Positions 1 to 11,574 of a stretch of 64,000 bases of DNA are shown here, piece by piece. Origin of the DNA: Lepidostoma basale (lineage: Eukaryota > Arthropoda > Insecta > Trichoptera > Lepidostomatidae); assembly GCA_022606425.2 (NCBI GenBank), contig JAHDVF020000009.1, positions 1,885,794 to 1,949,793 of the forward strand. The letters are read 5' to 3'. Made by a program: the position numbers and the translations under genes. The notes below the pieces were generated by a model that did no database searches, was not told the origin of the DNA, and was given only the letters and a program-made list of their open reading frames with translations. How positions within the stretch are numbered: position 1 is the first letter of the stretch; every line of letters begins with the position of its first letter.

Positions 1-473
1 TAATTCTTATAAAAAAATAAAGTAAAGTTTATGATAATCATCGGAATGAAGCCAATGGGTTAACGGTTCTTTGAAATATGTTTTTCTAAATTAATATCTA
101 CACAGTATTGTCGATTTTATGAAAATTTAATTAAATAAGCATGATACCGGGAACGCCCCAATACTGTAGAATGATTTATCCGACTGTGCTAAGATTTTAG
201 TTAATGAGTTTTTGGCATTTGAAATTAAACCTTTGAATTTAGAACGGAATTTCGATTACTCTTTCGATTTTTTTTTCTGTATTCATTCCAAATACGAAAA
301 GTGAATAAAAACGTTCTTTAATATTTTTTTCAATGTATTTATTGTGTAAATGAAAACTTAATATTGAGGAAAAAGTAAATATTTTGGAAATTTTATTATA
401 TTGAATGGGTGTGCAATAATCGCATTTGCTTTTTTTAATTGATAAAGTGACTGTTTTGAAAATAGGATTTAAT
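1..473. other. AT-rich stretch, nothing recognised
   Basis: No open frame, repeat or RNA gene that I can support. Homopolymer A/T runs are common and no terminal repeat was found. Confidence 0.5.
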
Positions 474-549
474 CCTGGTCGTATCCAGGTTTGAACCCAA
501 GTCTCTTGGATCAGGAGCCAGACGCTTTGCCCTCTACACTACCACCCGG
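474..549 (-). repeat. tRNA-derived SINE head or tRNA pseudogene, copy 1
   Basis: On the minus strand this reads as a tRNA-like sequence, with an A-box-like TGGTAGTGTAGAGG (531-544) and a B box GGTTCAAACC (488-497). The anticodon-arm region contains CTCCTGATC. A second diverged copy lies at 61003-61077 on the plus strand with the same downstream CGACCAGG, so this is more likely a dispersed SINE head than a working tRNA gene. The anticodon stem does not pair well. The CCT-like loop suggests a tRNA-Arg ancestor, but this is a guess. Confidence 0.5.
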
Positions 550-714
550 TTCTATTCTAAAATAGTTATAAAAAATAATTTATCACACCGTAAAATTATT
601 AATTTTTGCTTATTCGATGATGTAAAATTCCACATTTATGAACGCAAATGTGTATCGCGCATGTGTTTATTGTTGGAAAGTTTTATTTTACTCGAATATT
701 AGTTTGATAAAAAC

Positions 715-781
715 CTTATTGTAAGACCTGACGATGCTAACATCGGTTAGCGAAACAGCTGTCGCGACAAAATATAATAAG
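715..781 (+). ncRNA. hammerhead ribozyme-like motif (family A), intact core
   Basis: Core residues are CTGACGA (728-734), stem II GCTAAC (736-741) with GTTAGC (746-751), GAAA (752-755), the short palindrome ACAGCTGT (755-762) as stem III, and cleavage-site residue C763. All invariant hammerhead residues are present, with one extra U (735) between A9 and stem II. Stem I can form in pieces around internal loops: C727-G764, TTGT 719-722 with ACAA 767-770, and CTTA 715-718 with TAAG 778-781. The predicted self-cleavage site lies after C763. Family identification is from motif reading only. Confidence 0.55.
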
Positions 782-861
782 TTGTGATATTTATAACAAA
801 GTTTTTTGTTTAAACAATTAATAATGTTGAAATATCAAAGTGTTTCCGCCAAAACAATGGA
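715..861 (+). mobile_element. family A foldback element, right half only
   Basis: It contains the ribozyme-like motif at 728-763. It ends with CCAAAACAATGG near 861, which is the reverse complement of the left-end motif CCATTGTTTTGG of the copies at 28570 and 59944. The left arm is missing, so this is a broken copy. Confidence 0.5.
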
Positions 862-1050
862 TTAACCACTATATATTTTCATTAGTTTTCTTATTTTTTT
901 GTTCTATTCTATGATGCTTGTCTGTTTAGTATAATAACGATACAATTTTAACAACAAATATACACTTTCAATAATGAAAATAATATTTCATTTTGTGAAC
1001 ATTGTTTTAAAATGAATATTAAGTTATAATTCCCAAATGTTTTTTTAGGA

Positions 1051-1285
1051 TTAATTGTATCTCAATAGAGACAAAGATGTAAATTATTTGGAAATAGAAT
1101 ATGGTAGTCGAGGAGTTTACAGGACTTATGACCTGTCATTGGTTGGGTTAATCGATCACTTTATGTTAACAACATTCCCCATTCCGCCCTTCTTACGACA
1201 CCACATTTGACAAATTTTTGAAACTATTATATGCTACTATTTTTAAAAACTTCACATTTTTGTACACTAGCGCCATCTATTAAGA
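1051..1285 (+). mobile_element. TTAA-flanked MITE (family M1), 3' terminus missing
   Basis: It starts with TTAATTGTATCTCAATAGAG, the terminal repeat of the complete copy at 27621-27908. It shares the internal block around 'acaggacttatgacctgtcattggttggg' and the 3' motif 'agcgccatctat', but has no second terminal repeat. Confidence 0.7.
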
Positions 1286-1303
1286 TAAAAATGTTTTATC
1301 TTC

Positions 1304-1335
1304 GGTCGGTTTCGGCAGCTCGCTGCTATCTTCTG
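1304..1335 (-). ncRNA. hammerhead-like motif, decayed (family D variant)
   Basis: The minus strand reads CAGAAGA, then a stem AGCAG/CTGCC-type hairpin, then CCGAAACCGACC. The core U4 is A and the stem III palindrome ACCGGT is broken. It resembles the motif at 17415-17446. Probably inactive. Confidence 0.35.
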
Positions 1336-1734
1336 TTAATATTTTTTTTTATTTATTTTCATCATTTCCAATGAACTTCTACAAATATTTTATAAACGTT
1401 CAAGTTAACTATTAACGTTTTTATTGTTTGTAAAATTGATTGAATTCAAAATTATAAATGCCCTAAATTTATCGAAGGTAAAAATTCATAGGTTCGGGAC
1501 AATTATAGGTATGTGAAGATAGCGAAAATGTCACAGAAGGTTAATCTGTTGAATTTGAATTTTCATTATGTTTCTTCTAAATATGAAAATTCAAATTCAA
1601 ATTCTTTACTTCTAATTCACAAGCCTAGACATAGTTGTATATGTTATTCTGAAAGAGAATAATTTAATACAACTTGGCAGAATAACCTTGTGTGGGATGA
1701 CTTTTATATATAATACAATATAATATTTGTTTAA

Positions 1735-1945
1735 GGGTACGGGAAGACGACCGGGGAAACATGGCATTACCAAATTAATCAATTACTAAAAGGCGGCCAC
1801 ATTCGAAGTCGGAATAATCAACGTGCGTGCATGGTACGATGTATGAATGTAGAGGAAGCCCAAGAGGTATGCCAGGACAGGGCATTGTAGCGATCTATCC
1901 TCTTTGCCTACGCCTCCGGGGAAATGGCGTGATGGTTAGTTAGTT
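1735..1945 (+). mobile_element. LINE-alpha 3' end
   Basis: The translation gives a WHYQINQLLKGGHIRSRNNQ-like stretch, followed by RACMVRCMNVEEA, CQDRAL, an in-frame TAG, then RSILFAYASGEMA and a stop. This is the last about 65 residues of an RTE-like LINE ORF2. It then has the shared 3' hairpin and a TTAG tail (about 1934-1945). It belongs to the 'GEMA' subfamily of the copy at 19345-19875. It is 5' truncated and inactive. Confidence 0.75.
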
Positions 1946-2114
1946 CGCTATGTAGTTTCAATCCAAGGGATTGGTGTGCAGTAAAATGTTAAATTTCCCT
2001 GATTCTTGAGATGCCACCTGGGCCTTTAATTTGATAGTTTCCCGTTGCTTTCCACATTTGTATATTGCAGGTTATTCGAACCCAATTTCTGTATAAAACA
2101 AAATTAACATAATA

Positions 2115-2382
2115 ATCCATAATTTTGGCCAAAATATTATTACTTCAATATTTTTAAATGTTTAAATTTGAAACACTGCTATTAATCACAATTTATTTTT
2201 ATGAGATCGCGACAGCTGTTTCGCCAACCTATCTTGGCATCATCGTGTGTCACAATCAATTAATAAATCAATCTAACTCTCAACGCGACAATCTCAATAA
2301 AATATATTGTAACACGTATAAAAACAGTATTTAAAAATAAACGTTTTTAAAGTTGTTTGTAACACCTGATGATGCCGACATT
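2115..2382. mobile_element. family A foldback, right arm truncated
   Basis: The left end resembles CCATTGTTTTGG. The minus-strand motif at 2208-2246 has GCCAA/TTGGC as stem II, GAAA and ACAGCTGTC, but its CUGANGA is damaged. The plus-strand motif begins at 2366 with an intact CTGATGA and breaks off inside stem II at about 2382. The two face outward, as in the other foldbacks. Confidence 0.55.
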
Positions 2383-2462
2383 CTCAAAAAAGTGAATAAG
2401 AAAAATTGTGATATTACAACTGTTTTAATAGTTTCAACAGTGAATATTTTCTTTTAAATAAA

Positions 2463-2779
2463 AATAGTCAATATGTGCACCATCTAAAAAGAGCATTTTA
2501 TGTTAAATTATTTTTATTTTGTTATTTTATTTTATATCAATGTATTTTATATTATTTGTTTTAGATTTATTTTGTGGGTGTTGGACGATCGAAGTGTGCG
2601 CGGCAGATGCCTATTGGTGGCGATGAGGTTCGCAACCCATCACACCGCGTCTCCCGCGGGGCGAAAAGAGAAGGATGGAGTGCCGCATCAGTAAATGTGT
2701 GACAGTCCATTCTTTCTGCCTACCCTTTCGGGGAGACGGCGTGATGGTTAGTTAGTTAGGTAGTTAGTTAGTTAGTTAT
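2463..2779 (+). mobile_element. non-autonomous retroelement (family N), 5'-truncated copy
   Basis: It is about 80-90% similar by eye to 43000-43286 and to 51164-51475 (minus). It begins at 'aaatagtcaatatgtgcacc' and contains a T-rich block, a GC-rich block and then the same 3' end as LINE-alpha (cagtccattctttctgccta, hairpin, GTTAG tail). A 64-codon frame (2500-2694) is open in all three copies. Another frame of the GC-rich block runs into QSILSAYPFGETA of LINE-alpha, here with a TGA in front. It probably depends on LINE-alpha enzymes through the shared 3' end. Confidence 0.65.
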
Positions 2780-3289
2780 ATTTTCTTTTAATAAATATAA
2801 AATCTTTTAAATATAAAATCTTATATATGCAATATTATTATTTCTTTCTTAACAGTCAACTTAATTTTATGAAATGTTTTTTTTTACGTCTGTTCATTGA
2901 CTCTTTGTACATATATGAGTGTTTGTATACATTTTATATATACAATATAATATGTATGAGTATGACCCTACATCAAGACAAGTGCAAAAAAAAACTTGGC
3001 ACTCGCCTACGACCCCCCAGGGCCGGCCGTTACTCAGGGCTCCTTCCTCTCGAGGACAGTTCTGGAAAGGGCATGTTTTATTTTTCATACAACTCTTGAA
3101 TTATTATTTTCTCCTATCTGACGTTGAGTAAATCTTTCAGATAATAGAATTTGAAATTGAATTTGAAAAACGTTCTTATCCGACGTTTTGTCTATTTGTT
3201 TTGTTTTATTATTCCATTTTTAAATTGAACACACTTCTGGCATAGTTTTTCCGGAGTATAAGACATACAGAATATACCGGAGGATGATA

Positions 3290-3470
3290 TTTGAGACAGA
3301 ATGGGAAGACCTATGATTCCCACACCGAAGTTTTCGGGTTCAATTCCTGACGAAGGCAGTGTGATTCTCACACTATATTATGTCTGGTGTAGAATTCACG
3401 TGATAATAAAATGGCGATTGATAAGCTACCTATCGCATGTTATGAGAATCAATATAATAGCTAAATAACA
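3290..3470 (+). mobile_element. tRNA-derived SINE (family S1)
   Basis: It has a B box GGTTCAATTCC (3337-3347), then the family body 'aaggcagtgtgattctcacac', 'tagaattcacgtgataataaaatgg' and 'atgttatgagaatcaatat'. The same body follows the tRNA-like head at 7060-7275, 63383-63540 and, inverted, at 6785-7015 and 63571-63748. The 3' part is truncated. Confidence 0.65.
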
Positions 3471-3559
3471 AATTGTAAACAGTAATAGCGTTGAAACGAC
3501 CTGTTGTATACAAAAGGTATAGTCATATTATATATATTTCTCGTATCATTACATACCCC

Positions 3560-3745
3560 TCGTGATCATATTTATACATCATTACATGTACGCTTGTCGA
3601 TTTTACCTTGCCATTCAAACATGGCCACCTTTATTTTCTTCGACCTCCATCAACTTATTTTTCTATTTACGCAGCTTGCATTTTGCAACTTTTTAACCAT
3701 TGTTTTCATGAGTCCACGCCATTTTAATAACCCTTAACCCTTTTT
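3560..3745 (-). mobile_element. LINE-alpha fragment, heavily decayed
   Basis: The spaced minus-strand matches are in the order of other copies: a remnant of 'cattcatacatcgtaacatg', 'cgcttgtcgatttt', 'aacatggccacctttatt', 'cgcagcttgc' and 'gtccacgccatttt'. No frame survives. Confidence 0.4.
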
Positions 3746-3867
3746 TCTTTTTTAAAATAAAGCACCCCTATTTCTTAAGTAGGTAACTTATTGAAAAAAA
3801 TCGTATTTGTAGCGATAATTTATTGTCTAATATAATATTCGCACATTTCGTTTGATCAAGTGTCGAA

Positions 3868-4160
3868 ATACACATTGTACAAGAATCATGTAGAGCGGAG
3901 GAAAGTATTATGATCGAAATTATGAAAGATGCGTTGGTTTCATATATAAAACGCATGGATAAATAAATAATGGTTAAGAGAGTATACATTAACGATGTTA
4001 ATGTAGTACAGAGTCATGGTAGACCGAGGAAAACTTGCATAAAATTTTTAAGGTTTGCAAATGTTAAAAGTCAGAAGGATCGACGTGCGTGTATGACTCG
4101 CTGTATGAATGTGGGGGAAGCTAGAAAGGTGTGTCAGGATCGAATAATGTGGCAGTTCAT
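3868..4160 (+). mobile_element. LINE-alpha fragment without 3' tail
   Basis: The open part reads MVKRVYINDVNVVQ, HGRPRKT, then DRRACMTRCMNVGEARKVCQ, and stops before the SAYP ending. Upstream nucleotides (gagcggaggaaagtattatg) match the region before GSLRWFGHMERM of other copies. It is damaged by frameshifts. Confidence 0.65.
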
Positions 4161-4531
4161 TCTCGTGATTGATTGATTTTTGTTGTCTGTTGTGTATTCA
4201 CGGCACTTTAGTTTATGATTTTTATAATATTGATATTAAAATATTCGCCATTCAGATACGTTTATGATCACATCAAATTTACCCTCCATAAACGAGATTC
4301 CGTCATATCGGTGACATCGTAAACAATATTTTACCATCGCATAATAATCATTTATATGTTAAGGAATATATGAGTTTTCGATACAGGATGGGCTAAAAAA
4401 TGAGTTTATTACACCGACGTAATATGTGTCGGATTGCGGAAATATAAAACAATTGAAACGTTTTAAAATAAATTAACTTAAATCAGCGATACAAATGTAG
4501 CGTTTTATTAAATAATTTTTTTTAATGATTA

Positions 4532-4846
4532 AAGGCGGGCCACACTGTGATAAACAAGCTGGTTTGAAACCAAAATTTGTATACTGAATGTTATTACTCA
4601 AACTTAAACCATGTTCTAGACGTAGTAAAAACGTCGATTTTAGTAAACCATGAGTTAAACCGCGGATGTTTCTGCATACGGTTATCCTTTCAAACTATTC
4701 AACAAACATGGTACGTTTATCTCTCTTCCTCGCATTATTTTACCCGGCGTAGAATGAGATAGAAGCCCTATACAAGACAAATTTTATGTTTGTTCTAGTC
4801 TGGCTCGTTGGTGGAAACCGATGTTTATCACAGTGTGGCCCGCCTT
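4532..4846. mobile_element. MITE with GGCGGGCC terminal inverted repeats, PIF/Harbinger-like
   Basis: Left AAGGCGGGCCACACTGTGAT (4532-4551) is repeated inverted at the right end (about 4827-4846). Flanking TTA on both sides (4529-4531 and 4847-4849) fits the 3-bp target duplication of PIF/Harbinger elements. It is about 315 bp with no coding capacity, and it abuts the next MITE directly. Confidence 0.65.
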
Positions 4847-5167
4847 TTAATTGTTTCTCAATAGAGACTAAGATGTAAATTGTTTTTTTTTTAAACAGAA
4901 TATGGTAGTCGAGGCGTTTACGGGACTTATGACCTGTCAATGGTTGGGTTAAGCGATCACTTTATGTTAACAACATTCCCCATTTTCCCTTCTTACGACC
5001 ACCACGTCTGACAAATTTTTGGAACTTGTATATATGCTACTATGTTAAAACACTTCACATTTTTAGGTCAATCTACAACCAATGACAGGTCCTGTAAACG
5101 CCTCGACTACCATATTCTGTTTCCAAAAAAACAATATACTTCTTCGTCTCTATTGAGATACAATTAA
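4847..5167. mobile_element. TTAA-flanked MITE M1, foldback derivative
   Basis: It has TTAA at both ends and M1 termini. Unlike the copy at 27621-27908, the right end is an inverted copy of the left end for about 95 bp: the blocks 'ggtagtcgaggcgtttac' and 'cctgtcaatggttggg' recur in reverse complement at 5075-5167. It is therefore a snapback built from two left ends. Confidence 0.7.
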
Positions 5168-5473
5168 TCCTTAAAAAAATTATTTATCCGCAATTGGTAA
5201 AATCCAGTATTTGTATACACTCAAAAAACAAATTAAATAAGATTTCAAAATGGGATAACATAGTGATAATATCTTAATTCTTGTATCATTTTATGATTTC
5301 TCTTACAGATGAAATTTCTGTATTTTTTGTTTGATTTAAAATCTGTTAAACATATGTTTAATTCCAAAAAGTTCGAATTTTTTTTTTATATCTGTCAAAA
5401 ATTGACCACATTCATGAAAATTTTGTTTAAATATTTATTTTGTATACGTAGGTATATACAAAATATAAAAACA

Positions 5474-5505
5474 CCGATGAAGTGCTTCTGTGTCCGAAAC
5501 ATGTT
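5474..5505 (+). ncRNA. hammerhead-like motif, partly decayed
   Basis: CCGATGA (5474-5480), a weak stem, then GTCCGAAACATGTT. U4 of the core is C. It resembles family B. No partner arm is clear. Confidence 0.35.
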
Positions 5506-5592
5506 TGTATTTTAATTAACATTGTTCATATATTAAGTTCCTTTTATATTCAGCGCCACTTTGTGTTGTCGGTAGTTCTTAAAAAAATTACT

Positions 5593-5620
5593 CTGAGGAA
5601 GGTCTTCTGCGGCCCTAAAC
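5593..5620 (+). ncRNA. hammerhead-like motif, decayed
   Basis: CTGAGGA is intact, followed by stem II GGTC/GGCC. GAAAC is replaced by CTAAAC. It ends against the tail of a LINE-alpha copy, so that insertion may have truncated it. Confidence 0.35.
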
Positions 5621-6097
5621 AAAAACTAACTAACTAACTAACCATCACGCCGTCTCCCCGGAGGGGTAGGCAGAAAGAATGGTACGCCCCACTGTTCGGT
5701 CCTGACATACTTCTCTCGCTTCCTCTACATTCATACATCTTGTCATGCACGCACGTCGATTTCTCCGACTCCTCACGTGACCGACATTTAATATTTGATT
5801 AATTTGATCGTGCCACGTTTTCCTCGGTCTTCCTCTATTTCTAGCTCCGTTCACGTCGTTTACATATACCTTCTTCACCATTCGGTCTTCACTCACTTTT
5901 TTCCACGTGTCCAAACCATCATAACGACCCTTTCATTATTTTGTTCATAACACTTTCATTCGCATCGCATTCACTTCTTATACTTGCATTTGACACTCTA
6001 TCATATACAGATTTATCACACAATCGTATTAGAGATCTCATTTCTACCGCATTCATTCTACTTTCATTCTTTTTTTGCCAGTTTCATGCTTCACTAG
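5620..6097 (-). mobile_element. LINE-alpha 3' end, minus strand
   Basis: The open part (5645-5914) reads VSEDRMVKKVYVNDVNGARN, RGRPRKTWHDQINQIL, NVGHVRSRRNRRACMTRCMN, VEEAREVCQDR and ILSAYPSGETA. Its 3' tail is TTAG repeats at 5620-5643. Upstream codons to about 6097 are frameshifted. It is a 5'-truncated RTE-like LINE ORF2 C-terminus. Confidence 0.85.
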
Positions 6098-6104
6098 AAT
6101 TCAT

Positions 6105-6784
6105 GTGTAAGTAAACAACAAGTTAATATTATTTGTAAGAATTCTTTGCCTAATCAGCTTTCCACTCGATACACTTGTCTGTCAAAATATGTCTTTAAGC
6201 TAAGCATATATCGCGTATGGCAAGTCATGCTCAGGGGTATTGAAGCGTCTTTTCACGAATGGCAGATTTACTCCCGAATCTGCTGAAATCGCTGGAAAAA
6301 ATCACAATTCCGTTTTGCTCCGAAAAACCCCGAACATTCAAAATACATATTTTTCTTGTATTATTTCACATTTGATTATTCCGGCAAGTTGTTTCAAATA
6401 TTAAAATTTCTCCGAAATCGTAAATTGTCGGTTCCATGAACGTATTTAATTTGAATACGTTGAATAAATAAGTTTTTATTTTAATGAATCTAATATCACA
6501 TTTTTATTATTATAAAGATTTATATAAATCTAACAAAACTGGTTTTTGCTATATTTGCTATCTCAACTTTCCCTAATACAACAGGATATTTAAAAAATCT
6601 TGAACGTACATAAAAAAATATATTTAACAATAATTACTCAATCAGCTTTCTTATCGAACTGAATTTAAAGTAATTCTTTAGTGAACACTATTAATTGAAT
6701 CCGCAACACAAAGTTCTGAATTTAAATACTTTATTTAAAAATACTATAAGTAACGTCTAAGCTTGAATCATAATTTATATTATT
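6105..6784. other. AT-rich stretch, nothing recognised
   Basis: No frame, terminal repeat or RNA fold that I can support. 'aatcagctttc' occurs twice (about 6154 and 6639). Confidence 0.4.
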
Positions 6785-7015
6785 TTGTTGAATCGCTCTT
6801 TACATCATTACATCGTAAGCCAAATTGATGTAAATGGTATAGCTATCATAGTGATTCTCGTGCCAAGTGATAGTTAGTTAATCTATCGTCATTTTATTGT
6901 AACATACATAAATATTTCACCAGACCAAAGACAGTGTGACAATCACACTTTCATCGCCGAGAATCTTACCTAAAAACCTTCAGTGTGGCAGTCAATGCAC
7001 TTACCACTAGGCCAC
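6785..7015 (-). mobile_element. SINE S1, minus copy of a head-to-head pair
   Basis: On the minus strand the head reads TGGCCTAGTGGTAAG (A-box-like, about 6998-7012). The B-box region is damaged. The family body runs to a 3' end near 'gtaaagagcgattcaac'. It faces the plus copy that starts at about 7020. Confidence 0.65.
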
Positions 7016-7019
7016 GATA

Positions 7020-7275
7020 TAAATAGCGTAGCGGTAGACTTGTCAGGTCAACGACCATCATGGCCGAGTTCTGTGATTGCCACACCTACGGTCCCGGGTT
7101 CCATTCCCGGCGATGGCAGTGTGATTATCACACTCTCTTTGTTCTGGGGTAGAATTCACGTGACAATTAAATGACGATAGATTAGCTATCCATCACATGT
7201 CATGAGAATCAAAATGATAGCTATACCCTATACATCGATTTGGCTCGCGCTGTAATGATGTAAAGAGAATTAAAA
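7020..7275 (+). mobile_element. SINE S1, plus copy with B box
   Basis: It has TGGCCGAGTTCTGTG, then GGTTCCATTCC (B box, 7097-7107), then the body to 'tcgatttggctcgcgctgta' and 'atgatgtaaagag'. It is tRNA-derived and polymerase III-type by its boxes. With the preceding minus copy it forms an inverted repeat of about 490 bp. Confidence 0.7.
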
Positions 7276-7629
7276 AAAACGATATACAAGAAGTGAACAA
7301 ATAATCCTATAGTTTAAATAAGTATTCATTGAAGCTATTAATATCAACATTCTCTTGAGGAGTTGAACTATACCGTGTTTTACATGTTTACAAGATCCGC
7401 AATGAGTTTATAAGGTAGAAAACAAATTATTTTGAGTCATAGTTACCTAGATACCCAAAATATAATAATTAATCAGACACTTTCATACAAGTATGTAACC
7501 AATTTCGATTTGACAATCAACTGAAATATTAAATATCATATTGTTAAGACTTCGATCTGAAACGGTTCATCAGGCAAGAAACACGAGGTCAATGGTCCGA
7601 CTCTAAGAGTCTTGAGGGAGTTTGGAATG

Positions 7630-7775
7630 AGACATAAGGGAGTTTGGCGGCTATCGGTGTTTCTATCCTGTCGTATTCTTGTTGGGTATGCTGGAGATCA
7701 ACAGTTTTCAGATAAGAAAATCCACCCGGTTAAACCTTATCTATTTATTCACATTTATAAGGTTTTGGTCAAATA
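7630..7775 (+). mobile_element. LINE-epsilon fragment (I/jockey/R1-like C-terminus)
   Basis: About 80 bases (7636-7715) match 58385-58470: 'gggagtttgg', 'ggctatcggtgtttctatcc', 'ttcttgttgggtatgctgg' and 'gatcaacag'. In that copy they encode a GSYPWLYRTAFLLGMLG-like stretch. It is short and frameshifted. Confidence 0.5.
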
Positions 7776-8084
7776 TTTGTTAAACTTATTGAACGCTAAG
7801 GCATTAACACCGTGGAATTCTATTGTAATATACTTATGAAATTGAAAATAACTTTGTTTAATCACCCTACGTATTTGAACGTACGTGATACGTTCACTGT
7901 GACTGAACCATTTTGCGCTATCCCGTATCACGTACGCGCTTGAGAAAAAGTAATGTACCTAAAATGTACAAACTGTTAGGGATACGCGCGTGTGCCAACA
8001 ACACTCGAGTACAAGTCTTCATAAATATGATCGTTTTACAAGGGGCAGCCGAAGTGTGCGGCCGAGTATTTGACGTTTCGTAAT

Positions 8085-10151
<2,067 letters not shown>

Positions 10152-10251
10152 TTTCATTAATAAAAAACCTGCTATTTGCACGTTTCTCGGAAAATAACCC
10201 AAAGGTAGGGCGGTTAATCCACAAAATATTAAGAAAAAAAAAAAAAAACAC

Positions 10252-10282
10252 GACATGTTTTGGAGGATACCTCCAACTGCAG
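10252..10282 (-). ncRNA. hammerhead-like motif, decayed
   Basis: The minus strand reads CTGCAGTT, a perfect stem GGAGG-TAT-CCTCC, then AAAACATGTC. The stem and the ACATGT palindrome match the family design, but A6 and A9 of the core and G12 are altered. Confidence 0.35.
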
Positions 10283-10436
10283 GTGTAAAAATATAATAAA
10301 AACTAAACAAAGATCATCATCGGGAGAATTTAAAAACCGATTAATTTAATGAATTCATTAAAAAAAATCATCATTTCTGGCGCATTAAATGACATAAATT
10401 GAAAAAGTACCTGAAATTTTTCGATTCTAACCTGTT

Positions 10437-10570
10437 ACCTGGCTCGAAAACCTTCGAGAATGGTTCAGTTGCAGCACAACTTGCTAAGACTTGCTGTATC
10501 AAAAGTCAAAATAGCCATGATGTTGTGCAACCTCCGATAGGAGAGGAATAGGAAAAAGAAGAATAACATT
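10437..10570 (+). mobile_element. LINE 3' end, short fragment
   Basis: One frame reads WLENLREWFSCSTTCLDLL, then KSKIAMMLCNLR, stop, ERNRKK. Endings of this kind (NLR followed by an A/G-rich tail) are common in RTE-like LINEs. The family is not certain. Confidence 0.4.
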
Positions 10571-10679
10571 TTACCAAAAGTGAAAAAGCAGTGAATTATT
10601 TTTTTTAAAGTCCATTCTTTCGGCCGAAATACTGTGTTACTTCTACTTTAATTAACTGTTAAAATATAAAACGCTGTTT

Positions 10680-11125
10680 CTAGTTCTTCTTGTCCTGTCA
10701 CACCTCCGTGGTGCATAGGGCCTCAAGGTACCTTCTCCGCCCGACTTTATCGCATGCCTGATGCCTAACATCATCCCAAGTGAGGCCTGCTGCTTTCTTC
10801 TCCAGGTGGCTACAGGTCTGCCTCGCTTCGTCTTTCCCCCCATAGAGGGCCAGTCTAGTGCGCCCTGAGCGATGCAGACTGGGTTCCGTCTCAGGGTGTG
10901 ACCGATCCTCAGCCATTTGCGTCTAGCGACTTAGCTTTTCGCCTGCCATGGTCCAGAGAACGGCATTTGACAGTGTTTGGTGCCAATAGATCTTGAATAT
11001 TGAGCGAAGGCACCTATTTATAAACACCTGGAGTTTTCTAATAACGTCCGCGGTAGATTTCAAAGTCTCACATCCGTACAGCAATACGCTTATAACGCTA
11101 CTGTTGAATATTTGGAGCTTGATCT
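10680..11125 (-). mobile_element. LINE-delta 3' end with 12-bp target-site duplication
   Basis: The minus strand encodes KLQIFNSSVISVLLYGCET, then KLQVFINRCLRSIFKIYW, a frameshift near 10930, then RRKWLRIGHTLRR, GKTKRGRPVATWRRK. This is the C-terminal part after the reverse transcriptase domain. Both ends carry AAAACGCTGTTT, a 12-bp target duplication, so the borders are exact and it is a 5'-truncated insertion of 446 bp. Confidence 0.8.
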
Positions 11126-11160
11126 AAAACGCTGTTTATGGTATCATGTTTTATTTTCGC

Positions 11161-11196
11161 GACAGCTGTTTCGTCAACCTATGTTAACATCATCAG
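11161..11196 (-). ncRNA. hammerhead ribozyme-like motif (family A), intact core
   Basis: Minus strand: CTGATGA, U, stem II GTTAAC/GTTGAC (6 pairs including one G-U), GAAA, palindrome ACAGCTGT, C. All invariant core residues are present. Stem I pairing is not obvious. Confidence 0.5.
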
Positions 11197-11249
11197 GTAC
11201 AGGTAATGTTTTCAACTGTTAAAATTAACTTTCGTGATTATTTGATTGC

Positions 11250-11310
11250 GAAGTCGAGGAAGACCGTGGAAAACATGACAAAAAATCGATTATTATTTGT
11301 CATACGAGCG
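11250..11310 (+). mobile_element. LINE-alpha scrap
   Basis: 'aagtcgaggaagaccgtgga' followed by 'aaacatgac' matches the RGRPRKTWHD coding region of LINE-alpha. It breaks off at once. Confidence 0.35.
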
Positions 11311-11399
11311 TAAAACGTGGAATTTGTGGAACAATGAATATCAAATCATATCAAATCGGTTTATTTACTTAACTCAAGTATTATATATATTCAATATAA

Positions 11400-11572
11400 T
11401 TCCAGGAACGCATGAGAGATATATAAATGGCCGAGCCATAGAGGGCTCCCTCCGCTTACCCGAAGCTGTTATAGGCGCAGCGCCGCCTTTCGTCAGCTTC
11501 ACTCGTGCACTCCCTAGGCCCGTCCCCCGTCCATGCAGGACTTACGTTAAACGCATGAGAGATAGATAGTTC
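11400..11572 (+). mobile_element. retroelement with 3' hairpin (family H1), copy 1
   Basis: It holds the hairpin GAAGCTG (11462-11468) to CAGCTTC (11494-11500) with an inner stem AGGCG/CGCCT, then 'cactccctaggcccgtcccc' and a second small hairpin before 'ggacttac'. The same order occurs at 13195-13270 plus 13776-13920 and at 32210-32470. The class is not recognised. Confidence 0.5.
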
Positions 11573-11574
11573 GA

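Larger units (their letters stand above)
10609..11215. mobile_element. family A foldback, left half, split by LINE-delta
   Basis: The left end is 'tccattctttcggccgaaat'. The arm continues to AAAACGCTGTTT (10668-10679), is interrupted by a LINE, and resumes at the second AAAACGCTGTTT (11126-11137). It ends with a minus-strand ribozyme motif. The right arm is absent. Confidence 0.6.

Noticed and set aside
2740..2779. GTTAG-type repeats as interstitial telomere DNA
   Set aside because: Insect telomere repeats are TTAGG. Here the unit is TTAG and always follows the LINE-alpha 3' hairpin, so it is a retrotransposition tail.
1051..5167. M1 MITE termini as ribozyme foldbacks
   Set aside because: The M1 ends pair as DNA inverted repeats but contain no CUGANGA...GAAA core.
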